Below are positions 1 to 8,920 of a stretch of 64,000 bases of DNA, piece by piece. The DNA is taken from positions 233,678-297,677 of the forward strand of contig CAXXPO010000018.1 of assembly GCA_963665185.2 (NCBI GenBank). The letters are read 5' to 3'. How positions within the stretch are numbered: position 1 is the stretch's first letter; each line of letters opens with the position of its first letter. Made by a program: the position numbers and the translations under genes. The notes under the pieces were generated by a model. That model was not told the DNA's origin. It was given only the letters and a program-made list of their open reading frames with translations, and searched no databases. This DNA comes from G963665185 sp963665185. GTDB taxonomy: Bacteria; Desulfobacterota; Desulfovibrionia; Desulfovibrionales; Desulfovibrionaceae.

Positions 1-2
1 CT

Positions 3-41
3 GATGTTTTGGCCAAACGTCTGTTGCAATTGGCCGGCTAA
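3..41 (+). CDS. possible C-terminal end of an upstream protein (partial)
   Basis: The frame opening at base 3 reads DVLAKRLLQLAG and then stops with TAA. The composition looks like the helical end of a real protein, and a short GCTCG/CGAGC hairpin followed by six T residues lies just after it (52-83), as expected at the end of a transcription unit. Only twelve residues are visible, so no family can be named and the call could be chance. Confidence 0.25.
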   Translation, partial: DVLAKRLLQLAG

Positions 42-319
42 TTCACATATTGCTCGAAAGAATGGCGAGCGGCTCTGTTTTTTGAAAGATTTCCAGCTGA
101 CTACTCCAAAAAATCCACAGACCATGCATCATGGCGCAACCTACTAAGCCATGATCCTATCGGTTTTTCAAAGGACAAAAGCGCAAATCCAACGAGATGG
201 CCGGACCGTTGCGGGATGAGGCTCGGTTTGGAGGATGCCGGCAAAAAACAGAAATTGTTCGGCAAGGTGCTCCACGCAGCAGGAACCCGGGTCCCTCCCT
301 GCCTGGTGATCGTCAAGGC

Positions 320-1765
320 TTAACAGGCCGTTGAAAAATACCGCTACCAGCCAGCCCTCAAAGTGACTACGGCAAATGGTAGCCATTCATCTGCCAGGTC
401 TTCATGGGCGGCGAAGGCCAGCCATATCCAGCAACTTCCCATTCCAAATCCGACAAACTCAAGGTGCCAGGCGTCGGCAGCCCCCTTCGGGGTGCCGTAG
501 CCGGTAAGTTTACGCATTAGCAGGCCGAGATTGAAGCCCGCGATGTGCATCAGGTAGCGCTTTTGGACATTATCTTGCCCGCGCAGCCAAATCTTGCGCA
601 TCCCGCCCCTGTTCAGGGCGTGCTGGAAACTTCGCTCGACGATTTCCGTCCGGAGTCTTGCCGCCTCCAAGCCTTTGCCGGAGCCCAACCGTATCCGGTT
701 GTTGTAAACCGCCCGTCTGGCCTCGTGGTCCCCGTGCCACCAGTTCAGCCCTTTGCGTTTCGGCTCGGCGATTCGTGACTTCCACGGGCTGTCGTCCAAC
801 TCCTTGAGCACAGCGCGGGAATGATATCCCTTGTCCGCGACAAGTTCGGTCGGATCATCCGGGCATGGTTCCATACCGATTCGTGAGAGGTTCGCTCCAG
901 CCGCCTTCAGCGTTTTGCTCAAGGTCTTTGTATCGCCCTCATCGGCGGGATGTATCTCCGCAGCCACGACAGCGCCGGAGTCAAGATCCACAGCGTGTTC
1001 CGGCTTGTACGCCAGACGGGTGCGACCGTCCTTCATACGAGCTATTCTTGCGTCGGGGTCGGAGGATGATTCCCAGTCCTTGTTAGAGAGTTTCTTCCCC
1101 TGGCGCTTGCGATCCATGCGCGACAAGTCTTCGTTCGTGGGCGTCTTCATACCGCTGTCTTGGGCCAAGCCGTGAAGCATCTGACGGTATCCCTCACCCG
1201 TGTCCTTGCGCATGATGGTTTTCATCGCGGCGTTCGCCTCCATGGTCGAGGCGTCCACGCCGATCCGGTCGCCCTGTATGAGTCCGGACTCGGCAAGGAC
1301 GCCCAGCACCCAGGCGAAAACATCCTGGTGCAGCTCAAGAGAGAGTCGGGAACGGATGCGGCTCAAACTGGAATGGTCGGGAACGGATTCTTCGGTATCC
1401 AACTGCAAAAACTCGCGCAGTGAAAGCGAATCGGAGCACCGCCATTCAATACCGCGCTCGGAGTCGATGCCCTCAAAATAACCAACCATGTGCATCCTGA
1501 AATACCGGCCCGGAGGAATTGACGGACGTCCCTTGCGAGATGCGTAGAAGGGAGCGCACAGTTCTTCGACGTACCGGTCGAAACCAGCATTGGCCAACAC
1601 GGACCGGAGCCGGTCGTAAAACGCATGGCCCGGCGACCTGGGAACCTTGTCCCACGAAACAAACATTTTCCCCTGCCGGTTTCCCTGTTTGCCAAGTGCC
1701 ATCCAGTCCTCCTGTGCTTCAGAGGATTATCTGGAATTTACGAGAGTTTTTCAACGGCCTGTTAA
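320..1765. mobile_element. complete insertion sequence (IS1182/IS5-type) with 19-bp inverted ends
   Basis: TTAACAGGCCGTTGAAAAA at 320-338 is repeated as its exact reverse complement at 1747-1765, bracketing one transposase gene. The outermost TTAA is itself a palindrome, so it may be the tip of the inverted repeat or a duplicated TTAA target with the element proper at 324-1761. The element is about 1.44 kb, normal for this type of IS, and the transposase is intact, so it may be mobile. It sits in a gene-poor stretch between a possible gene end and a tRNA gene. Confidence 0.85.
344..1702 (-). CDS. DDE transposase of the IS1182/IS5 type
   Basis: This 452-residue protein is the cut-and-paste transposase of the surrounding IS. 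The N-terminal third (FYDRLRSVLANAGFD, then a GRPSIPPGRYFRM stretch) is the DUF772-like DNA-binding part. Catalytic-core residues are visible: D in GVDASTMEANAAM, D in LVADKGYHS, and E in EIVERSFQH, which matches the R-x3-E signature near the C-terminal of DDE enzymes. The ATG at 1702 follows AGGAGG at good spacing. The reading frame runs almost to the left inverted end, so the last roughly 40 residues may be tail sequence specific to this IS. No frameshift or internal stop is seen. Confidence 0.88.
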   Translation of the reverse strand: MALGKQGNRQGKMFVSWDKVPRSPGHAFYDRLRSVLANAGFDRYVEELCAPFYASRKGRPSIPPGRYFRMHMVGYFEGIDSERGIEWRCSDSLSLREFLQLDTEESVPDHSSLSRIRSRLSLELHQDVFAWVLGVLAESGLIQGDRIGVDASTMEANAAMKTIMRKDTGEGYRQMLHGLAQDSGMKTPTNEDLSRMDRKRQGKKLSNKDWESSSDPDARIARMKDGRTRLAYKPEHAVDLDSGAVVAAEIHPADEGDTKTLSKTLKAAGANLSRIGMEPCPDDPTELVADKGYHSRAVLKELDDSPWKSRIAEPKRKGLNWWHGDHEARRAVYNNRIRLGSGKGLEAARLRTEIVERSFQHALNRGGMRKIWLRGQDNVQKRYLMHIAGFNLGLLMRKLTGYGTPKGAADAWHLEFVGFGMGSCWIWLAFAAHEDLADEWLPFAVVTLRAGW

Positions 1766-2177
1766 CACCTGAAAAAGGAAGCGAATTCCGCTACGTGGCG
1801 ACAAGCCAGAAGGGAGCCTCTGGGGGAGTCTATGAAAAATATTATACCGGGGGGAAGCCGGAGAGTCGCGTCAAGAAACAACATGACCAGAGTCCATTCC
1901 GGAACAAGGGATGTCCAAGGGAAATGCACCCGGAATCCGGAAAAACAGAAAAAATACTCCCGATAAAGATGGAGGCGTCCGCGGTGAACCATCAGTCCGC
2001 CGCGAATCCGGCGCGCCTGCCTTCCAATACGTAAAAACGCCCTCGAAACAACAGATTCAGGGGCGTTCGTGCAATATGCGGGCAAGTTCGGGGGAAGGCT
2101 GGAATGCCAAATACCATATTGGGGCATCAAAAGGATTGTCTTCATGAAAAGACAAGGGAAGAAGGAAGAATGCGTCG
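1766..2177. other. gene-poor stretch between the IS and tRNA-Leu
   Basis: About 410 bases with no convincing coding sequence on either strand. The longest open frame (1762-2202, minus) has no ribosome binding site and an unprotein-like composition. Apart from the tRNA terminator at its right edge I see no conserved element here. Confidence 0.5.
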
Positions 2178-2180
2178 CCA

Positions 2181-2215
2181 AAGAGAAACGGGCCAGAAGC
2201 ATAAGCTCCTGACCC
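2181..2215 (-). terminator. intrinsic terminator of tRNA-Leu
   Basis: On the minus strand GGGTCAGGAGC (2205-2215) pairs with GCTTCTGGCCC (2190-2200) across a TTAT loop, with two wobble pairs, and is followed by a T-rich run (complement of 2181-2189). It begins 11 nt past the tRNA 3' end, the usual place for a tRNA terminator. Confidence 0.65.
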
Positions 2216-2225
2216 GTATATTCTC

Positions 2226-2312
2226 TGGTGCCGAAGGGGAGAGTCGAACTCCCACGAGGTTGCCCTCACTAGACCCTGAACCTAGCGTGTCTACCAATTC
2301 CACCACTTCGGC
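2226..2312 (-). tRNA. tRNA-Leu, anticodon CAG
   Basis: On the minus strand the sequence opens with GCCGAAG, which pairs with CTTCGGC before an encoded CCA end. The D arm (GGAATTGGTAGAC), the T arm with GTTCGA, and a long variable arm typical of leucine tRNAs are present. The anticodon stem CTAGG/TCTAG holds the loop TTCAGGG, giving anticodon CAG, which reads CUG. Total length is 87 nt including CCA. It has its own promoter and terminator. Confidence 0.95.
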
Positions 2313-2328
2313 GCGGTGTGGAGATGCT

Positions 2329-2357
2329 GATTTAGAGAAAACCGAGAGCTTTGACAA
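2329..2357 (-). promoter_or_regulatory. sigma-70 promoter for tRNA-Leu
   Basis: On the minus strand TTGTCA (2352-2357) and TAAATC (2329-2334) are separated by exactly 17 bases. The -10 ends 16 nt before the tRNA 5' end. The upstream side is an A/T-rich run (2365-2393) that could act as an UP element. Confidence 0.65.
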
Positions 2358-2502
2358 GAACTTTTTTCATTTTTTTTCATTTTTTTTTGAGTCGTTCTCA
2401 GAAATCACTTGTTGCCTTGCACCTGAGGGCTTTTTATTATAGCCAGGGACCGGGCGCGATAGAGCGCCCGCTATTGTTTTTGCCACACAAGGAACCTGCG
2501 CC

Positions 2503-3453
2503 ATGATTGTTGTCAACGACCCCAAAGAACTGCAAGGCTCTCTCTGCGCCTCGTGTGTAACCATCGGCAACTTCGACGGCGTACACAAAGGCCATCAAAA
2601 ACTTATTTCCCGCGTTATCCAGCGTGGTGCCAAGCTCTCCATGCTCAGCGTGGTGGTTACTTTCGAGCCGCACCCCCTGCGGATCATAACCGGCAGGAAA
2701 GCACCACCATTCATCACCTTGATCGAGCAGAAGTTGGAACTCATTTCTGCGATGGGCGTGGAAACCTGCCTTGTTTTGCCTTTTGACAAACCCATGGCGA
2801 CCATGCCTCCGGAAGATTTTGTAAAAAAATATCTTGTGAACGGCCTGTTTATGAAAGATCTGGTCATCGGCTATGATTATGCCTTTGGCAAAGGGCGCAA
2901 GGGAGACCACAACCTGTTGCGCACCCTGGGGGAAAAGTACGGTTATACTTTGGAACGGTTGGACCCGGTCATCATCGACGGGGCCATTGTCAGTTCCACG
3001 CGCATTCGGGATATGGTCCAGGCTGGCAATGTCTGGGATGTACCGAATCTCCTGGGGCGTTTTTATCAGATTCGTGGAAAGGTCATCAAAGGTTTTGGAA
3101 GGGGAGCCAGCCTGCTGGGGTTTCCCACGGCCAACCTTGAGCTTGAGGATGAGCTTTTTCCAAAACCGGGTGTTTATGCGGTATGGGTGCAGTGTGCCGA
3201 CATTTCGGAACGGCCGCTCATGGCGGTTGCCAATATCGGTTACAACCCCACATTCGGAAATGCGCGTCTTTCCATTGAAGCCCATATTCTCGATTTTAAA
3301 AAGGATATATACGGACGTGACCTCAAGATTCACTTTGTGCAACGCATCCGTGACGAGAAAAAATTTTCCGGGCCGCAGGAGCTTGTGGCCCGCATCCGCG
3401 AAGACGTTTCCCTGGGCAGGGAAATTCTCAGCGCATCGGAGGCCCTGATCTAA
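2503..3453 (+). CDS. ribF: bifunctional riboflavin kinase / FAD synthetase
   Basis: Makes FMN from riboflavin with ATP and then adenylates it to FAD, in the cytoplasm. The 316-residue length is normal for the family. The N-terminal half is the nucleotidyltransferase domain, with the GNFDGVHKGHQKL motif (about residues 22-34) and the SSTRIRDMV motif near residue 165. The C-terminal half is the riboflavin kinase domain, with KGFGRGASLLGFPTANL (about 199-215) and a late IHFVQRIRDEKKF stretch. AAGGAACCTGCGCC precedes the ATG. The stop codon directly abuts the start of the ClC gene, so the two are likely co-transcribed. The pairing with a chloride channel has no obvious functional meaning. Confidence 0.95.
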   Translation: MIVVNDPKELQGSLCASCVTIGNFDGVHKGHQKLISRVIQRGAKLSMLSVVVTFEPHPLRIITGRKAPPFITLIEQKLELISAMGVETCLVLPFDKPMATMPPEDFVKKYLVNGLFMKDLVIGYDYAFGKGRKGDHNLLRTLGEKYGYTLERLDPVIIDGAIVSSTRIRDMVQAGNVWDVPNLLGRFYQIRGKVIKGFGRGASLLGFPTANLELEDELFPKPGVYAVWVQCADISERPLMAVANIGYNPTFGNARLSIEAHILDFKKDIYGRDLKIHFVQRIRDEKKFSGPQELVARIREDVSLGREILSASEALI

Positions 3454-5271
3454 ATGCAAATGATCCGACGCTATGTACGTCTTTGGAAAGATATCGTCCG
3501 TTCCTACCGCAAGCTGAGTTCGTTTCGTTGGCTGATTTTGGGTGTGGGAGTAGGTGTCCTGTCCGGCTTGGCTGCGGTTCTTTTTTTTCTGGGAGTCGAA
3601 GCGGGCAAACATCTTTTTTTGAATATGCTGGCCGGGCTCAGTCTTCCAGCCCCGGCAGGGGAGGAAATTTTTCATTCCACGCCCGGCGAGTTCCGCCCCT
3701 GGATCATTCCCATCGGTCTGACAGCCGTGGGATTGTTTACCGGGCTCATGGTAAAACACTTCTTTCCTGAAACCCTTCTTAGCGGTACGGATGGTACGGA
3801 TGCCACCATCAAGGCGTTTCATCATCAACACGGGCGTATCAAGCCCAGAATATGGATTGCACGCACTTGTCTGGCTATTTTGACCATCTCCACTGGCGGC
3901 AGTGCAGGGCGTGAAGGCCCTATCACCCAGGCTGGAGCGGGCCTAGGCTCATGGTTGGCAGACAAACTGGGACTTTCCACCCGCGAGCGGCGTATTCTTT
4001 TGTTGGCCGGCGCGGCTGGAGGCTTGGGGGCTATCTTTCGGGCGCCGCTCGGTGGGGCACTTACTGCCATTGAAGTCATTTATCACGAAGATTTCGAGGC
4101 TGAGGCGGTGCTGCCCTCAGTTCTTTCTTCTGTTGTTTCCTATACGATTTTCACCATTTTTTTTGGGACAGCCCCTATTTTGTCCATCCCGTCATTTCAC
4201 TTTACAAACCCATTGGAAATCGTGTTTTACGTGGTCCTGGCCATTGTCTGTTCCATGAGTGGCTGGCTGTACGTACAGTCGTTTCGGTGGGTTAAATACA
4301 GCGTTTTTTTCCGGTTGCGCGAGCGGGTGGGAATTGTTTGGGGGATCGGCATTGGCGGCTTATGCATGGGGTTGATCGGAATGGCGTTTCCGCAAGTGCT
4401 CACGGGCGGGTATGGCTGGCTTGAAATGGCTGTTTTGGGGCAGCTTCCGATTTTGATGATGCTGGCCATCTTTTTGGGCAAGATTGTGGCCACGTCCGTC
4501 ACCCTTGGGTCAGGTCTTTCCGGCGGCATGTTTGCGCCAGCGCTTTTTGTGGGAGGCTTGTCCGGCGGTATGGTGGGAAAGATTTCCGCCATGTTTTTCC
4601 CCGATGTGGTCACCCAGCCCGGAGGGTATGTGCTGGTCGGTATGGCTGCTTTTTTTGCCGGCGTTGCCAAGGCACCCATCGGCCCGCTGATCATGGTCTG
4701 CGAATTGACTCAGGGGTATGGTCTCCTGGCTCCCCTGATGCTTTCCTCGGCGCTGTGCATCATTCTGACGCGCAAATCCAAATTGTATGAAAATCAGGTC
4801 GGAAACAAATTTGAATCCCCTGCGCATATTGAGGATGCTACCACCAACATCCTTGAGGAAATGCATGTGGCGGATCACTATAAGGTAGGGCAAGCCACTG
4901 TCCTGGAAGAAAGCATGACCCTTAAGGCACTTTTGGATATCGTGGCCAATACAAATACCATGTATTTTCCCGTGCGGGGGGCCGGGGATTTGATCACCGG
5001 AATTCTGCCCCTGCAGGATGTTCGAAAGGTGCTCTTTGAAGACTGCCTCATGGACCTTATCGTAGTGCGCGACCTTATGCGCAAGCCAGCCAGCCTGGGT
5101 CCACAGGACAACCTTTACAAGGCTTTGCTGGTTTTTGTGGATACGAACTACGGGGAGATTCCTGTCATTGATCCGGACGATGCAACATCTGTTCTTGGCG
5201 TTCTTAAAAGAGAAGACGTCTTCAAGGCGTACTCCAAGGCCATCAGAGAAATCCGTCAGGGGATTGATTGA
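3454..5271 (+). CDS. ClC-family chloride channel/antiporter with C-terminal CBS pair
   Basis: A 605-residue inner-membrane protein. Roughly ten hydrophobic segments cover residues 25-440, followed by two cytoplasmic CBS domains (about 470-600) that usually bind adenine nucleotides. The family signature GREGP is intact with the gating glutamate at about residue 154, and the second helix-N region GSGLSGGMFAPALFVGG is clear. The first selectivity motif, normally GSGIP or GHGVP, reads GTDGT instead (about 111-115), so ion preference cannot be assumed. It follows ribF with no intergenic base; GGAGG inside the end of ribF can serve as ribosome binding site. A bidirectional terminator lies 24 nt downstream. 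Confidence 0.9.
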   Translation: MQMIRRYVRLWKDIVRSYRKLSSFRWLILGVGVGVLSGLAAVLFFLGVEAGKHLFLNMLAGLSLPAPAGEEIFHSTPGEFRPWIIPIGLTAVGLFTGLMVKHFFPETLLSGTDGTDATIKAFHHQHGRIKPRIWIARTCLAILTISTGGSAGREGPITQAGAGLGSWLADKLGLSTRERRILLLAGAAGGLGAIFRAPLGGALTAIEVIYHEDFEAEAVLPSVLSSVVSYTIFTIFFGTAPILSIPSFHFTNPLEIVFYVVLAIVCSMSGWLYVQSFRWVKYSVFFRLRERVGIVWGIGIGGLCMGLIGMAFPQVLTGGYGWLEMAVLGQLPILMMLAIFLGKIVATSVTLGSGLSGGMFAPALFVGGLSGGMVGKISAMFFPDVVTQPGGYVLVGMAAFFAGVAKAPIGPLIMVCELTQGYGLLAPLMLSSALCIILTRKSKLYENQVGNKFESPAHIEDATTNILEEMHVADHYKVGQATVLEESMTLKALLDIVANTNTMYFPVRGAGDLITGILPLQDVRKVLFEDCLMDLIVVRDLMRKPASLGPQDNLYKALLVFVDTNYGEIPVIDPDDATSVLGVLKREDVFKAYSKAIREIRQGID

Positions 5272-5294
5272 TTTTTTGCGCCATTGCTCCGATT

Positions 5295-5333
5295 ACGAAA
5301 GGCCGCTTCCCCTGTCAGGGAGCGGCCTTTCGT
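5295..5333. terminator. bidirectional terminator between the ClC gene and the chemoreceptor gene
   Basis: A 16-17 bp near-perfect hairpin (ACGAAAGGCCGCT against AGCGGCCTTTCGT, loop CTGTCA) sits between two convergent genes. The arms carry AAA/TTT at the base, so it can work on both strands. Confidence 0.75.
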
Positions 5334-5354
5334 ATGTGAATGGATCTTTTGAAT

Positions 5355-7682
5355 CTAGGTTGACTCGGAACTCATGGTATCGATGATTCTCTTGAGGTCC
5401 TGCGCCAGACGGGCCAAATCTGAGACAGCTTCGGCGGATTGCGTCATGGCGTCGAATGTCTCAGATGAAATGCGGTTGATTTCCTCCATGGACCGAGCGA
5501 TTTGTTCGCTCGTTGCGGACTGTTCCTCGCTTGCCGTGGCGATGCTGCGTACTTGGTCCGCTGTTTTCACGATCATGTTCACTATTTCATTCAGCGCGTT
5601 TCCTGCCATGCCGACGAGTTCAGTGCTTTTGCTGATCTGGTTGGAGGTTGCATCAGTGTTCCCTATGCTCTTGCGCGTACTCTCCTGGATGGCGTTAATG
5701 GAGGAAGCCACTTCGTTAGTTGCGGTCATGGTTTTTTCCGCCAGTTTACGGACTTCGTCGGCGACTACTGCGAATCCTCGTCCGGCATCACCGGCGCGTG
5801 CCGCTTCGATGGCAGCGTTGAGCGCTAGCAGGTTGGTCTGGTCGGCAATATCCGAGATGACGTTCATGATTTGTCCGATACCTTCGGCTTGGCTCCCCAA
5901 CCTCGTCATGTCGGACTTGAGTTCGACAGCCTTGGCATTGATGTCGTTTATGGTGTTGACCACATCCGAAACAATGTTTGCCCCTTCTCGGGCCTTGGCC
6001 ATGGTTTGGTCGGCAAGTTCCGCTGCGCTGGACGCATTTCCGGCCACCTCGAGAACCGTGGCATTCATTTGTTCCATGGCCGTGGCGGCTTCGGTTGTTC
6101 TGTTCTGTTGCTCCTCCGCTCCCCTGCTTGCTTCTTCCACCTGGGCAGACAGCTCTTCGGAGGCTGAAGCCACTTGGTCGGAAACTTGGTTTGCGTTCTG
6201 CGCAGCTTGGGCAATATTTTGGTTTTGCAGTTCAATTTTTTTCTGTTGGTTTCTTATCTCCGTAAGGTCCGAAAAAAGAGCGAAGCCCGCGATAAGATTG
6301 CCGTCCAGGTCATACATGGGAGCCGAGTCTATCTGCGTGAATACGTAATTCTTTTTTCTGGTGGCAAGCTCCATCTGAACGTTTTGGATGGCCTTGCGTT
6401 CACGTATGGCCTTTCCTGTGACGGTGTCGTGTCCGTTTTCATTGTATAAGAAACGGCTCAAGCTCATTCCGTGATAGTCTTCCGGCTTCCCGTCGTGTTC
6501 CAGAAAATCCAGAACGGTTTGGTTGGCAAAGATGATTTTTTCATCAGGGTCTGCCACGATGCAGGAAATCGTCATACCGTCAAGGATTCCCTGGGCGAAT
6601 CCCAGTTTGTTTTTGAGTTCATTCACCATTCTTCGTATGTTGTCAGCCAGATTGGCCAATTCGTATTTGAAGTTGGTTCCAAGTTGTGCAGAAAAATCAC
6701 CATCCGCAACTTTGCTGGTAAACTCTTCTATTGCTTGAATTGGTTTTACTACCAGTGTTTTGACAATAATCATGATTATAGTGATAAGCACTAGAATAAC
6801 TGCAAGACCTATTCCTGAGAGAATGTTACGTTGTGTGACAGCGGTTGCTGTCATTTCCGAAATGTATGTGCTCATACATATGATCCACCCGTTGGCTGGA
6901 ACTTGTACAAAAGTCATGAATTTGTCTTTACCGTTCCACTCATAATAAGTGCTTCCGTTTTTTTTGCGCAATGCATCCTGAACAAAAGAACTGTCAGCCA
7001 TGTTTTTACCGATTATGCTTTTATCCAGAGCATGCGCAATAAGATTTCCAGAAGCATCGTAAATAAATCCATATCCATTTTCCCCAAATCGGACGGGATC
7101 AAGAAATGTTTCGGTGAATTGATTCCAATTTGGAAAAACAGCAACCCCACCTATTGTTTTTCCTGTAGAGTCCTTTACCGCATGCGAAACAGAAAAAACC
7201 AGGATGTTCTTCTCTTTTTCAGGGTGGAAGACCATATTTCCAATAAATGCATCTTTTCCAGATATTATGGCTTTAAAATAGGGGCTTGAAGATATGTTAA
7301 GTCCTGAAAACGATGAACCGGATTTACTTGATCCAGCTACAACATACCCATGCACATCATAAGCAAGTATAGTGTAATAGTTCTTGTATGTTTTTATGTA
7401 GCTATCAAAACGATCCTGGGCTGCTCTTGCATTTTTTGTCTTAAAAGTGTCTGTAACGACCCGTTGTATTGCCAGTGATGCTGTAAAGTCATTTGCATCA
7501 TGTAGGTACAGGTTGAGTGCTTTGCGTGTGGCAGAAGCAAATTGTTCAACTGATTGGATATTGAGTTTCAAGGACATGTCATATGATGAACGGCTGACAT
7601 AGAGCACCATTACCGTCACAGCAGCAATTATTGCCAAACTGGCAAATAGAATTAGAACATTGCTGATACTTTTCTTGACCAT
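5355..7682 (-). CDS. methyl-accepting chemotaxis protein with periplasmic dCache-type sensor and PAS
   Basis: A 775-residue chemoreceptor. Order of parts: TM1 about 8-30; a periplasmic sensing region about 31-280 of the double-Cache kind; TM2 about 285-310; HAMP about 310-365; a cytoplasmic PAS-like domain about 370-480 (IISCIVADPDEKIIFANQTV region); then the signalling coiled coil, whose tip NAAIEAARAGDAGRGFAVV lies near residue 635. It should signal to CheA through CheW; the ligand is unknown. GGAGGAGAAA gives a strong ribosome binding site. There is no CheR-tethering pentapeptide at the C-terminus. It stands alone and ends facing the ClC gene across a shared terminator. Confidence 0.93.
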   Translation of the reverse strand: MVKKSISNVLILFASLAIIAAVTVMVLYVSRSSYDMSLKLNIQSVEQFASATRKALNLYLHDANDFTASLAIQRVVTDTFKTKNARAAQDRFDSYIKTYKNYYTILAYDVHGYVVAGSSKSGSSFSGLNISSSPYFKAIISGKDAFIGNMVFHPEKEKNILVFSVSHAVKDSTGKTIGGVAVFPNWNQFTETFLDPVRFGENGYGFIYDASGNLIAHALDKSIIGKNMADSSFVQDALRKKNGSTYYEWNGKDKFMTFVQVPANGWIICMSTYISEMTATAVTQRNILSGIGLAVILVLITIIMIIVKTLVVKPIQAIEEFTSKVADGDFSAQLGTNFKYELANLADNIRRMVNELKNKLGFAQGILDGMTISCIVADPDEKIIFANQTVLDFLEHDGKPEDYHGMSLSRFLYNENGHDTVTGKAIRERKAIQNVQMELATRKKNYVFTQIDSAPMYDLDGNLIAGFALFSDLTEIRNQQKKIELQNQNIAQAAQNANQVSDQVASASEELSAQVEEASRGAEEQQNRTTEAATAMEQMNATVLEVAGNASSAAELADQTMAKAREGANIVSDVVNTINDINAKAVELKSDMTRLGSQAEGIGQIMNVISDIADQTNLLALNAAIEAARAGDAGRGFAVVADEVRKLAEKTMTATNEVASSINAIQESTRKSIGNTDATSNQISKSTELVGMAGNALNEIVNMIVKTADQVRSIATASEEQSATSEQIARSMEEINRISSETFDAMTQSAEAVSDLARLAQDLKRIIDTMSSEST

Positions 7683-7867
7683 TTTCTCCTCCTGAATTAA
7701 GTCAAAAATACAGCATGATGTGCCATTTTTTTATGTTTAGATGGGCAGCGGCCGTTTTGACAACTCGATGGGCCAGCCGTGAAGGGGCTTCCTGCACTTA
7801 GCATGGGCCGCCCTCCCATGGAAAACAATTATTTTTGAATTCAGAGCGGAAATGATGTGGGAGACAT

Positions 7868-8347
7868 ATGATTGGTAAAGAAAGGCCTGAACTTCCGCAA
7901 GTCAAGTATGTCGTCAGTGCTTGCTTGGTGGGCGTGCGTTGTGCATATGACGGGGAGCATCGTCGTCTTGATAAGGTGGTGGATCTTGTACGCCGCGGAC
8001 TTGCGTTGCCGGTGTGTCCTGAACAACTGGGGGGGATGCCTACGCCTCGACCGCCAGTTGAAATTGTTTCGGGCCGGGTTGTGGATCAGCAGGGCAATGA
8101 TATGAGCCGGAATTTTGAGCGTGGAGCCCAAGAAGCGTTTTCCATATGCCAATTGGCGGGCTGTACCGAAGCTATTTTGAAATCCCGTTCTCCATCCTGT
8201 GGAAGTGGATGTGTCTATGACGGGACCTTCCAGGGGAATCGTATCAACGGGGATGGCATTTTTGCCGCACTTTTGAAGGCGAATCATGTTCGGGTTCTGA
8301 CAGATGAAGAATTTGTTTCCGGTATGGATGACGATCCGTCTGTTTAG
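7868..8347 (+). CDS. DUF523 / TudS-type protein (thiouracil desulfidase family)
   Basis: A 159-residue protein of the DUF523 (YbbK) family. Members studied as TudS use a [4Fe-4S] cluster to remove sulfur from thiouracil-type compounds. The conserved cysteines are visible: SACLVGVRCAYDG near the start, VCPEQLGG near residue 50, and the SPSCG signature near residue 108. A GGGAG sequence lies 6 nt before the ATG. It is monocistronic or heads a pair with the small ORF at 8450. The exact substrate is inferred from the family only. Confidence 0.85.
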   Translation: MIGKERPELPQVKYVVSACLVGVRCAYDGEHRRLDKVVDLVRRGLALPVCPEQLGGMPTPRPPVEIVSGRVVDQQGNDMSRNFERGAQEAFSICQLAGCTEAILKSRSPSCGSGCVYDGTFQGNRINGDGIFAALLKANHVRVLTDEEFVSGMDDDPSV

Positions 8348-8449
8348 CTTCCCATATTTGGGGGGCGGACTGTGAATGTTCCTCATTTCTGGACAAAGAT
8401 TTCCGTTCAATGTATAAAATATGGAGATGCGAAATATCAGGAGGGGGCA

Positions 8450-8662
8450 ATGGCCAAAGTTGTGGAAGGACAATTAGACGTTTGGAGACTTGCCAGTGAA
8501 CTTTCCACTGCAAGCCATAGCATGGCTTCGCAAGGCCTACGCGACTATGTGAAATATCAAGAGAAAATTCAAACTTACGCACCGGACATCATTCCCAGGA
8601 CCGTGGATGTAAAGCCTATTATAGAGGCGGATACTGGTCGCATTGTGACGAAAATAAGTTAG
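8450..8662 (+). CDS. small hypothetical protein (70 aa)
   Basis: I do not recognise this protein. The start at 8450 is preferred over the upstream ATG at 8372 because AGGAGGGGGCA lies immediately before it, one of the strongest ribosome binding sites in the window. The product is soluble and mixed-charge, with a helical first half (VWRLASELSTASHSMASQG) and a C-terminal VDVKPIIEADTGRIVTKIS that looks like a beta strand pair. The ending faintly resembles FlaG-type tails, but that is too weak to name. No terminator is apparent. Confidence 0.55.
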   Translation: MAKVVEGQLDVWRLASELSTASHSMASQGLRDYVKYQEKIQTYAPDIIPRTVDVKPIIEADTGRIVTKIS

Positions 8663-8776
8663 CTGAAGTAGTTTCGATTTGATCTGACAGTTCCTCTTGA
8701 AAATCGAGAGGTTCTCCCTTTTGATGGAAATGTTGAAGACCATCAAACTGAGTTCTGTGCTCAAAGGGGGAACCTC

Positions 8777-8920
8777 ATGTCCAATTTTAATCACAGCGTC
8801 ATAAAACACAAGATCGACCTGCTCAATCTGGCGGAAGAACTCGACAACATTATGTATCGGTCGAGCTTTCGACAGCTATCTTGCGCGAATTGTTCTCAAT
8901 GGTCTTGGTCCTGGACATAG
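8777..8920 (+). pseudogene. truncated N-terminus of an integrase-type transposase
   Basis: An ATG after AAGGGGGAACCTC opens a 47-codon frame beginning MSNFNHSVIKHKIDLLNLAEEL, very like the start of a family of helix-turn-helix plus rve-core transposases whose N-terminus runs KHKxGLLNLAEELGNVSKAC. After about 24 residues the match is lost and the frame stops at 8920, overlapping the Hsp20 remnant on the other strand. It is best read as the left-over end of a deleted IS. The identification relies on memory of the family N-terminus. Confidence 0.5.

Noticed and set aside
2437..3831. Minus-strand open frame of 464 codons
   Set aside because: It is opposite ribF and the ClC gene; no start signal or family resemblance.
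7683..7760. Sigma-28 or sigma-54 promoter for the chemoreceptor
   Set aside because: TAAA and TGGCAC elements occur upstream, but their spacing or second halves do not fit either consensus.
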